Below are positions 8,152-15,946 of a DNA stretch of 64,000 bases, piece after piece. Within the stretch, counting starts at the first letter, position 1. The number at the start of each line of letters is the position of its first letter. Below the pieces are notes generated by a model. That model worked only from the letters and a program-made list of their open reading frames with translations. It was not told where the DNA came from and did not search any database. A program made the translations under genes and the position numbers. The stretch covers positions 27,969 through 91,968 of the forward strand of contig JACKBR010000018.1 in assembly GCA_020634495.1 (NCBI GenBank), in the 5' to 3' direction. This stretch comes from Ardenticatenaceae bacterium. GTDB taxonomy: Bacteria > Chloroflexota > Anaerolineae > Promineifilales > Promineifilaceae.

Positions 8152-8252
8152 AATGATGCCTCTTGGCTGCTATCTACCAATACAATTTCAATTAATCGTA
8201 ATATAAGGGTATAGAAATGTCTCTATGACATTGGTATACCAGAGAAAAACGG

Positions 8253-10244
8253 CTACTTTACAAGGTAAGGAAGCCCTTCAATTCGAATTTGCCAACCGTA
8301 AGTATCATTTTGACCGCCGGTATACCGTGCTGTCAAAATACCCCCATAAAATGGCGTGCAATCAAACATATTTGGATTACTGTAATCGCAGTTGTCTAGT
8401 TCACCCGGTACAGTAATTTGGTAAGGTGGAAACACCCAGCCAGAATTTGCTCCTGATATAGATCCATTGGCTGCACAACTGCCTGGGACGCAGCGCCCTG
8501 CGCCTAGACCATCCGGGTCTGCCACCCCATTCACCCCAAAAGCCATCGCCCAGTCGGTTTTGTCTGGATCATAACCCAGGTCGGTTCCGTCTGCTGGGGT
8601 AAAGGCGATGGTGTCAAAGAAGAAAATGACGGGCGGCTCTGCGCCGGAGTCAGAATCGAACATGGTAACTTCAATGGTTTGCCCGGTCATTTCTGGACTG
8701 ACATAGAGCAACGGAATGTTCACCGGATTGATGTCGTTGTTATTGTCTGCATAGTTGGAGTTCATGGGCAGGTTGCCTAAACCAAAAACCGTAGCGCCCT
8801 TTGAGCTGTGGGAGCCAGGATTGTTCAAAATATGCAGGTTCCGCAAATTTACATCGCTTGGCACGGTGCTGGTATAAGTTGCTGGCCCGGCCCAAATCTC
8901 AAAGCCATTTTCAGAAGAACCGCTGAGCGTGGTCACATCTAAAAAGATGTACCTTGCGTTGGTGCTTTGGTCACGCACGATGCCGGGAACATCCTGTGTT
9001 AAATCAATCTCAAAGCTATCAATTTGCAGTGGGGTTACCTGAAGATCTGGGCCATTTGGATTTGGATCATAATCATAACCGAAGCTCATATCGGCTCCTG
9101 GAGAAACCCAATACATGTCTGTACTGGGATCCCCATTGTCTCGTGAAGCCTCGCCCGTTTGGCCGTAATAAGTAACCAGGTCAATGCGCTCAACGGTGCC
9201 ATCTGCGTTTTGGCGGAAGTAATAGAGTGTAAAGTCAGTTCGCGTGTTATAGCCTACCGAATAATTGCTAGGCTCACCACATGTGCCATTGCCTGGAGCG
9301 CCACCTGTGCCACGATTTTCATCAATCCGAACAAACCAATAAGGATTTACTTGATCAATATCGAGAAAAGGCGATCCTGTGACCAGGTCTTTTTCGCCTG
9401 TCCGCAGCAGGCAGGGCTGTTTTTGGTTGCTGCTGCCACCATCACCATTTGGCTCTGGCCCGCAATTTTTAGTTTCTGAGGGGTTGGAAAAGTAGGGATT
9501 CGCTATATCTGAATGAAAGATTTCATGATCGTTTTTACTTGCGTTAACAGAATCGGGGTCAAACAACTCAACCCGTAAAATGTCCTCGGGATAATCGTCC
9601 GGCACCAAGATGCGATATTGGTAAGTATAAGAATCTGGGGCAAACGGACTGCTCCAGGGCGAAAAAGGGTCACCGAAGTTGACACAAATTTGGGGGCCAA
9701 ACACTGCCTGGTTGGATGTGCTCAGGACGCCATCTTCAACGCGGCGGCTGGCATAAATATCGGCCAAGGAAAAGACAGCGGCCGTTGCCGACCGGGTCAG
9801 ATTGATGGGTTCTCTAAATCCCAGCACTTTCAGAAAAAACGTTTCTACAGGCCAGGTGGCGGTAACAGCATATTGAGTTGCACCTAATAATGTGGCCTCT
9901 ACCTGGTAATTGTTTGGATTATTTAAGGATGTTGTTACCGATATTGGCATGTTGTTGGCGTTAAGAAATTGAGCCGACTTGGTGAGGGCGTTATTTTCCA
10001 GAGCTATGTCTTCTGCTGATCCAGCACTCGTCCAGCCGGATAGTTCAACGACCCCTGCTAAAGCGGCCGAATCGATGGCGGCCTGGAGCTGTGAACCGCG
10101 GGCAAAAATGAAGCCAACATCAATGGCAATACCCACCAAGGCTATGATGGCGACCATCATTAAGGCGATGAGGACAATGCTTTGCCCTTTTTGGCTTTGT
10201 TCAGCATCTGGTTGACGTTGAAAGAATTGTTTGACTCGGTTCAT
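8253..10244 (-). CDS. TadG-like pilus-associated protein with large exoplasmic domain
   Basis: The product has 663 residues. After a short basic start, residues about 18-70 carry the TadE/TadG-type signature (K-G-Q-S-I-V-L-I-A-L-M then I-A-L-V-G-I-A-I-D-V-G-F) and the D-S-A-A-L-A-G motif common in TadG N-termini. The rest is a long beta-rich extracellular region with many Asp, Asn and Gly residues and several Cys. It shows no von Willebrand A motif I can identify and no Thr/Pro linker. TadG proteins are minor pseudopilins of Tad/Flp systems. AGGA lies upstream of the ATG. It is about 90 bp from its neighbours on either side. Confidence 0.7.
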   Translation of the reverse strand: MNRVKQFFQRQPDAEQSQKGQSIVLIALMMVAIIALVGIAIDVGFIFARGSQLQAAIDSAALAGVVELSGWTSAGSAEDIALENNALTKSAQFLNANNMPISVTTSLNNPNNYQVEATLLGATQYAVTATWPVETFFLKVLGFREPINLTRSATAAVFSLADIYASRRVEDGVLSTSNQAVFGPQICVNFGDPFSPWSSPFAPDSYTYQYRILVPDDYPEDILRVELFDPDSVNASKNDHEIFHSDIANPYFSNPSETKNCGPEPNGDGGSSNQKQPCLLRTGEKDLVTGSPFLDIDQVNPYWFVRIDENRGTGGAPGNGTCGEPSNYSVGYNTRTDFTLYYFRQNADGTVERIDLVTYYGQTGEASRDNGDPSTDMYWVSPGADMSFGYDYDPNPNGPDLQVTPLQIDSFEIDLTQDVPGIVRDQSTNARYIFLDVTTLSGSSENGFEIWAGPATYTSTVPSDVNLRNLHILNNPGSHSSKGATVFGLGNLPMNSNYADNNNDINPVNIPLLYVSPEMTGQTIEVTMFDSDSGAEPPVIFFFDTIAFTPADGTDLGYDPDKTDWAMAFGVNGVADPDGLGAGRCVPGSCAANGSISGANSGWVFPPYQITVPGELDNCDYSNPNMFDCTPFYGGILTARYTGGQNDTYGWQIRIEGLPYLVK

Positions 10245-10332
10245 ATGATTATCCTGAAAATTAACTAACGAAATTTTTCATTTGCTGCATAGAGCGTTGA
10301 TGTTCCAATGTGCCTGATCTAATGATTATTGA

Positions 10333-11625
10333 CTATGGACCAGTCGAAGCTACCTGGCCGCAAGAATTATCCCAACGAATAAACTCGGCTAAAATCCAGT
10401 TTTGGCTCAGGTTGTAGCCAATGATACGAAAGATAGCGAAGCCATTTTGGTCATCAATATGGTAAATTGTGTTGTCCCCGGTGCCGGTGGAGCTGTCCCA
10501 GACGATAACCCGGAGGGTGCGATCCAGCTGAACATGCTCATCGAGTGCTTCGCGGACTGCGCTTGAATTGACAACACCAGTATCTCCTGCTACATAATCA
10601 TCCAGATGTAAAGCCTGATCGGTGACGTTGCCTGGTTCAATGTATCCGCGTGGTTTAAAGTTACCACCCCAACCGTTAATTGGGCCTAGGCTACCATTAC
10701 TGACGCTATCGTTATAGTCATTGTAGTCGGTGCTGTTGCCCGGCCAGGCTAAACTTTCTGCCAGGTTGGGCGCGTTAGCGGTGATGGCCTGGTTCCAGTG
10801 GAGCCAGCCAAAGTTACCGCCTCCAGGCCCATTGTAGATTCTGTACACATAGCCTTCTTTGGCGTCTAGCAGGGATTGGTTATCTACATGGTTAAAGTAT
10901 TGGTTGTAGGTAGGACGATTGCTGCTGGGGTATGTAAAATCGCTTGCGTTGGGGAAGTCATAGGCGCTTGCTTCGCCATCATCGGGGTCTGTGACAGAGC
11001 GTATGCCTTCATAAACGGCGATGGGGAAGGCGGCGCAGCCTTTGGTAACCTCATTGCCGGTGGCGGTAACGCGCATGACGCTGAGGGCATCGCGTGACAT
11101 AAAGCCATTAAACTGGGGTAGAGCACTTAGGCCCAGGATGGAATCTACGTCGTGAATGGCGTAGGTTGCTACAAACTCAATGTCTGAGGCGAGGGCGTTA
11201 TCTGTTACTTTATTTTGGTCTTGCTGGAGTTCTTCCAAGATACGATTTTGTATATCCGTAGGGTTGATCGAAGACGAACGGACAGTATTGGATATGCCAT
11301 ATTCATGTTCGAATTCCCAATCGATAATTCCATCGCCATTTTGATTTACTTTGCCCCGAATGACCCATAAATCCCAAAGTGTCGGATCGACTTCCAGGGT
11401 TTGGGTGACGGTGTTGAGGACGACGTTGGCGACACCGACGTTTTCTCCACCGTTGGCTGCAAAGCGTGTTCCGGCTCGTGCTGCACTGCTGATGCGGTTT
11501 TGGGTAACAATTAGCTGCGATACCTCTACCAGCCCAGCAAGTAGGATGATGAAGATTGGAAAGAAGAGGGCAACTTCTACCAGACTTTGACCATGCTGTT
11601 TGTGTTTGTTTGCGTTGGTGTTCAT
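10333..11625 (-). CDS. TadE-like pseudopilin with exoplasmic domain
   Basis: The product has 430 residues. Residues 11-60 hold the TadE-like signal: H-G-Q-S-L-V-E-V-A-L-F-F-P, a hydrophobic helix, then S-S-A-A-R-A-G-T-R-F-A. A TadE protein is usually about 150-200 residues, so the extra 250 C-terminal residues are an addition of unknown fold, rich in Asn, Asp and aromatic residues. GAGGT precedes the ATG. It probably assembles with the neighbouring pseudopilins; this is inferred from operon position. Confidence 0.7.
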   Translation of the reverse strand: MNTNANKHKQHGQSLVEVALFFPIFIILLAGLVEVSQLIVTQNRISSAARAGTRFAANGGENVGVANVVLNTVTQTLEVDPTLWDLWVIRGKVNQNGDGIIDWEFEHEYGISNTVRSSSINPTDIQNRILEELQQDQNKVTDNALASDIEFVATYAIHDVDSILGLSALPQFNGFMSRDALSVMRVTATGNEVTKGCAAFPIAVYEGIRSVTDPDDGEASAYDFPNASDFTYPSSNRPTYNQYFNHVDNQSLLDAKEGYVYRIYNGPGGGNFGWLHWNQAITANAPNLAESLAWPGNSTDYNDYNDSVSNGSLGPINGWGGNFKPRGYIEPGNVTDQALHLDDYVAGDTGVVNSSAVREALDEHVQLDRTLRVIVWDSSTGTGDNTIYHIDDQNGFAIFRIIGYNLSQNWILAEFIRWDNSCGQVASTGP

Positions 11626-11702
11626 TTTTTACCTCGACTGCTTCCGATGAATCGGTTGATATATTGCTCCTTTATATTATCTATAAGCGTCAGTTGATTT
11701 GT

Positions 11703-12377
11703 TTAAGGAGCAGTTGATTCCAATAATTCTCCAGATGTAGCGTCTAGCCGTACGGTAAGCGCTTGATTGGTTTGTAAAGAGAAAAGGGAGATTTGCCATT
11801 CCATACGGCCGTTTCTCTCTTGATCATCTGTAAATAGGGCCATCGTTAGGGTAGAGACGCCAGCGCTTTCTATGAAGCTGTTGCCGCCAGCGTTTAAAAA
11901 TGACTCAATGGCTTCCTGGCTGTCTAAGTTCCAGCCTGTGACGGATAAAATAGGCGCTTCCTGGTTGTGTGGCCCTTCGCTAACGACAACGGCCGTATCT
12001 TCCACCACTGACACGATGGCTATTTTTTGCACCGAGGCAGCGTAGAAGGTGAAGCCCCAGGTGGTTTTGCCCTGGCGTAAATCGGTGGCGGTGGTTCCTT
12101 GGGGCCAGGTGGCCTGGGCATTGAGCAAAACGGCGTCGGGCTGCCAGTCTTCGGCCGTTTGCTGTGCTTTGGCATAGGCGACCATGGCGGTACGGCCGTC
12201 GAAGACCGACGTTGGAGCAATGTCATCGGCTCGTTCAGCGATGATGGTGGCGGAATTGGCGGTGGTGTTGGAAACGGCCGTGCTGCGGTTGCCAAACCAA
12301 AACGTCAGCGATAGGCCCGCTACCACAATCAGCAATACCACCATGATTATTCCTAATACCCACTCAAACCGTTTCAT
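11703..12377 (-). CDS. Membrane-anchored hypothetical protein in pilus operon
   Basis: The product has about 224 residues from the ATG at 12377 (an in-frame GTG at 12383 is possible). There is one membrane segment near residues 6-28, then a soluble exported domain with no family I recognise. The gene starts 16 bp after the stop of the beta-propeller gene and is followed by the TadE-like gene, so it belongs to the same transcript. Unlike its pilin neighbours it contains four copies of the ACGGCCGT palindrome. Confidence 0.55.
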   Translation of the reverse strand: MKRFEWVLGIIMVVLLIVVAGLSLTFWFGNRSTAVSNTTANSATIIAERADDIAPTSVFDGRTAMVAYAKAQQTAEDWQPDAVLLNAQATWPQGTTATDLRQGKTTWGFTFYAASVQKIAIVSVVEDTAVVVSEGPHNQEAPILSVTGWNLDSQEAIESFLNAGGNSFIESAGVSTLTMALFTDDQERNGRMEWQISLFSLQTNQALTVRLDATSGELLESTAP

Positions 12378-12392
12378 AATCACACATCTAAG

Positions 12393-13715
12393 CTACTTTG
12401 AAAGAAAAGGGATATAAGTCGCCGGTACGTTACGCAAAAAACGTATCTGACGAATGTCTTCACTAACAAATTCCTCAAAAACTAAATAAACCCACCAATT
12501 ATTTTGCACATCCATGTTGGGGAAGATGGCCCTGGTCTCGAAATCAGTAATTTCGTCTTTCGGAGAGGTAGCCCAGTTTCCGCAACTGCTAGTACCCCAA
12601 ATTTGTTCGTTGTCATTGCCAGATATCAGCCCATGGAAATACACAAAAGTGCAACCCCCTATTTGACTAATTGTGGATGTGAGATCGAAGGGATTTGAAG
12701 CATGGACACCCAGAACCTGCCCTGAAATAGGGTTGCCACGCGATTGCCAGTTGTTGCTTACGGTTGCACCTGTGCAATTAGATGAACATTGAATATGGTG
12801 GATGTATTGTTGAGTACCATTGAATCTTTCTGTATAAGCAACATGACGGGTGTTACCAGCCAGGGTGATTTGAGGCTGCTTGGCGTTCGTGGCACCACTG
12901 GCAGTAGAGATCGTTCGTGCTGTTGTCCAGGTAACTGTATTTGTGGTGGTATTCACTGTGCCTTGTGAGTATTGAGTACCAGCGGTAAAAAGCCCTTCTT
13001 CCCAAACCACATAGATGGTGTTCCCTGAAACTGCCAAGGCTGGCCTGGTTGAGAAATCTAAGGAGCCAACAGAAACCTGATTTTTGGCAACGGCCCAGCT
13101 GGTTCCCCCATTTTTGGATCGCGTATGGAAAATTTGCCATTGTGAGCCATCAAATTCTGCCCAAACGATGTCAATATTACTGCTGCCGCTGGCAATAATT
13201 CGAGGATTTGTTATGCCTGTGGCGCTTGTAGAGCGAATGGCCGAGGTATTACTGGCCCAATCATCTTCATGGGCATAATGCAATTGTAAGCCATTTTCTA
13301 CCCAGACCGCGTGTGCTTTGTTGCTGCTATCGTAGTCCAAATCCAATTCGGTTGAGCGGACGCCTCCGCTAGAGTGGATGCGTGTTACAAGAGACCAGCT
13401 TCCGGCTGCTCCATTATTTGTTGAGCGACGGTAATAAACGTCTGTGTCGCTTTCGGTTGCACTCATTTGCCGAACGAACCCAACCATAACGGTACGGCCG
13501 TTTGGCGCACCACGCACCACAGCCAATCTTGACCCAAACGTGTTACCAGAAAGATTTTGTATTGGATCCCATGCTGGGCCTGTTGTGATCTCCGAAGGCG
13601 CATCTGGTGTTTCAATTTCTTCCGCCGTCAGCGATCCCTGTAAAACCAATACAAGTATTAAATTCAGTAAGACAAAAACTGTTTTTTGCCAACTTAAATG
13701 TTTCGTTATGGACAT
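12393..13715 (-). CDS. Secreted sialidase/BNR-like beta-propeller protein
   Basis: The product has about 440 residues. The ATG at 13715 gives a good signal peptide (K-H-L-S-W-Q-K then a hydrophobic core ending near L-T-A); the longer frame from 13784 would hide it. The mature part has repeated W-/Y-rich blades with Asp-box-like pieces such as S-x-N-G-G-T-S-W and S-T-N-N-G-A-A-G-S-W, as in sialidase/BNR propellers. Catalytic sialidase residues are not evident, so a binding role is as likely as hydrolysis. The C-terminus ends Y-I-P-F-L-S-K, a hydrophobic tail recurring in other secreted proteins here. The start overlaps the preceding pseudopilin gene by 10 bp, implying translational coupling. 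Confidence 0.65.
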   Translation of the reverse strand: MSITKHLSWQKTVFVLLNLILVLVLQGSLTAEEIETPDAPSEITTGPAWDPIQNLSGNTFGSRLAVVRGAPNGRTVMVGFVRQMSATESDTDVYYRRSTNNGAAGSWSLVTRIHSSGGVRSTELDLDYDSSNKAHAVWVENGLQLHYAHEDDWASNTSAIRSTSATGITNPRIIASGSSNIDIVWAEFDGSQWQIFHTRSKNGGTSWAVAKNQVSVGSLDFSTRPALAVSGNTIYVVWEEGLFTAGTQYSQGTVNTTTNTVTWTTARTISTASGATNAKQPQITLAGNTRHVAYTERFNGTQQYIHHIQCSSNCTGATVSNNWQSRGNPISGQVLGVHASNPFDLTSTISQIGGCTFVYFHGLISGNDNEQIWGTSSCGNWATSPKDEITDFETRAIFPNMDVQNNWWVYLVFEEFVSEDIRQIRFLRNVPATYIPFLSK

Positions 13716-15790
13716 GGACCAACCCTCATTGTGACATGTGCCGTCGTGTTTGGTACAGAGCCAACAATAATAAACCCGTACCACTCAGTTCCATCAATTA
13801 ACATACACCCCGCAACATTGTAGGTCGTAGTAGGCGGAGGAACATTGATAAATGAATAGAAGCCATTAATATCAGAAGACGTTATAGCAACGACCTGACC
13901 AGTTGAGTTATCAATCAATGTCATTGTTGCTCTAAATTGTAAGACGATATCATCACCTAACGTCAAGGCTCCACCACTAATTTGATTACTACCTCCTAAG
14001 TCAGAGGTTGGCGTTGGGGTTGGCCCAGGCGTGACATTGTTCATCGTTAAAGGCTGGGTAATATTATTGGTCTCGTCAGCCTCATCAATTTGTAATACAG
14101 AATCAACCATGCCATAAATTTGATGGTTGGTTGGCGTGTTATTGAAGCCAAGTGGGGAGGTAATCGTTATAACACGACTGGCACCTCCTGGCAGTCCAGA
14201 CACGGCCGAATAGCCATCGCTTTGGGCCAGGGGAATACGGTCGGTAAGTATTGTGGTGGGGTCCAGGTAAATATCGACAAAGAATTGTTCAGAAACATTT
14301 TCCGTGCCGGTGTTGGTAATAGCAACACTAAATTGCACAGGCTGGTAGCCTACGATAGGTGGTGTGCTAACCAATTTTGGCGGCGCTACAGCTATGAGAT
14401 CTGCCGGGGCTGTAGTCGCTGAGGGGATAGGCGTTGGTGTGTTGGTTGGCTGGCCAATGCAGGGCACGGTGAAGTTAACTGTATTGCTTGCCCCGTTTGT
14501 ACCCGACACCGCAACAATGGGATAGGTGCCCGCTGCAACATTATTTCTGGTATAGATGAATGAGAAGGTACCGTTGTGCTGGTTTGCCCCAACATTATAG
14601 ATAATCGTTGTACCGTTCCAGTACACGTTTATCGATTGATTCACTGGCCAGTTAAAGCCTAAAACATCAAATTGAACCGTTGGCCCAGGGCCACAGCTGG
14701 GCAGAATTGTAATGTATGGCGAACTTGGCGTGGGCGTGTTGGTTTGCACCGGTGTGCTGGTTGGTGTATTGGTTGGAACTGGTGTAAAGGTGGGTGAAGG
14801 CGTAGGCGTTGGCGGTGCCCCAACCACTACAGTCGTGTCTGCATTATCGGGCACGTCATCTTGCCGTACAATTAATATGTCGCCAAATTCATTGCTGGTA
14901 AGCCCTGGATCAAGCGTTACTGAGGCAAAACCAGGGCAAGCATGATCATCCCCAAAAGGCCCGGCTAGCGTAGCGGTGCCCAAAACTTGACCGGTTGTTA
15001 GATTACTCACAGTAACGTCAATGCCTACATCACCGGTGACAAAAACAAAGTTGTTGCCAGTGATCGCGGCCCCTTCAAATAGTATATCGCAGCGAGGCGT
15101 GGGTGTGGCTGTTGGCGTATCTGATGGTGTTGCAGTTGGCCCTGGTGTGTCCGTGGGCGGTACTGGCGTGGGTGACGGGGTGACACCCGGCGTGGGAACC
15201 GGCGGCAAATTTGGCGGCAGCGCGGCGGCATCATTGCCTGAACCGCCAAGGTTGCCAAAGGTTTCATTGTTTAGGGTTTCCTGCCCGAATACCGGAATTG
15301 AAGGCAGGATGGGGCGGAAGAAGGGGGTGATGATAGGTACGCGGTAGGTAACGCGGACAATGACCGGATTGCTGGGAATTCCCGCAAAGTCGTATTGCAA
15401 CTGCCCGCTTTGATCAACTCCCCACATTTCAATATTGTAATATTGATCTTCTTCAAAGGTGACAGATTCTTCATCAAGAGGCAGCCCGGCGAGGTGTTCA
15501 TGTGCTTTATCAATAATTGAAGCGACGCGTAGATCATCACAAACGTTGCGACCTCCGGAAACAAATTTGGGCAGGCCAAAATCGACGGCACAGGTGGGGC
15601 GCTCGGCTTGCCCGGTGATGGCGTAACGGGCACCTTCGCGGGCGGCGTTTTGCACGGTGTTCCAGGCCCACAAAATGCGTGCGCTTTCAATTATTAAGAA
15701 GATCATCATGAGCAGCACGGTGAGGATGAGGGCAAATTCGACCAATGCCTGTCCTGGAGAGTCGTTAAATCTTCGTTTGAGTTTGATCAT
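13706..15790 (-). CDS. TadE-like pseudopilin with Thr/Pro linkers and CARDB domain
   Basis: The product has 694 residues. Residues about 12-60 carry the TadE signature (G-Q-A-L-V-E-F-A-L-I-L, a hydrophobic helix, then N-A-A-R-E-G-A-R-Y-A). Two or three beta-sandwich regions follow, separated by long Thr/Pro tracts near residues 200-235, 330-350 and 450. Residues about 470-590 resemble a CARDB adhesion domain (V-A-I-T-N-T-G-T-E-N, ending V-D-E-A-D-E-T-N-N). The last part may be a small carboxypeptidase-regulatory-like beta domain. It is the first gene of the minus-strand operon and is divergent from the BTAD regulator, which is a candidate controller. No copy of the ACGGCCGT palindrome occurs in it. 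Confidence 0.7.
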   Translation of the reverse strand: MIKLKRRFNDSPGQALVEFALILTVLLMMIFLIIESARILWAWNTVQNAAREGARYAITGQAERPTCAVDFGLPKFVSGGRNVCDDLRVASIIDKAHEHLAGLPLDEESVTFEEDQYYNIEMWGVDQSGQLQYDFAGIPSNPVIVRVTYRVPIITPFFRPILPSIPVFGQETLNNETFGNLGGSGNDAAALPPNLPPVPTPGVTPSPTPVPPTDTPGPTATPSDTPTATPTPRCDILFEGAAITGNNFVFVTGDVGIDVTVSNLTTGQVLGTATLAGPFGDDHACPGFASVTLDPGLTSNEFGDILIVRQDDVPDNADTTVVVGAPPTPTPSPTFTPVPTNTPTSTPVQTNTPTPSSPYITILPSCGPGPTVQFDVLGFNWPVNQSINVYWNGTTIIYNVGANQHNGTFSFIYTRNNVAAGTYPIVAVSGTNGASNTVNFTVPCIGQPTNTPTPIPSATTAPADLIAVAPPKLVSTPPIVGYQPVQFSVAITNTGTENVSEQFFVDIYLDPTTILTDRIPLAQSDGYSAVSGLPGGASRVITITSPLGFNNTPTNHQIYGMVDSVLQIDEADETNNITQPLTMNNVTPGPTPTPTSDLGGSNQISGGALTLGDDIVLQFRATMTLIDNSTGQVVAITSSDINGFYSFINVPPPTTTYNVAGCMLIDGTEWYGFIIVGSVPNTTAHVTMRVGPCP

Positions 15791-15919
15791 GATAAGTTCA
15801 CTTTTGGTCTACTTTTCGGTTCGTTGATTCCATCTAAATCTCGTTTCCGGTATACTGTTTAAGATGGAACGGCCGCATTTTATTAATTCACCCTTAAAGA
15901 TTAGCAGATACCTGTCGTT

Positions 15920-15941
15920 CAAGCGTTGATCAAGCGTTGAT
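15920..15941 (+). promoter_or_regulatory. Tandem 11-bp direct repeat upstream of BTAD regulator
   Basis: CAAGCGTTGAT is repeated exactly twice, back to back (15920-15930, 15931-15941), 5 bp before the first possible start codon of the BTAD gene. Known SARP/BTAD regulators bind heptamer direct repeats spaced 11 bp apart, one helical turn. The geometry therefore fits an autoregulatory site; the function is inferred. The rest of the 15791-15946 divergent gap shows nothing else clear. Confidence 0.4.
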
Positions 15942-15946
15942 CTGGC

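Noticed and set aside
13716..13784. N-terminal extension of the beta-propeller protein
   Set aside because: It is Cys-rich, overlaps the upstream pseudopilin gene and hides the signal peptide that begins at 13715.
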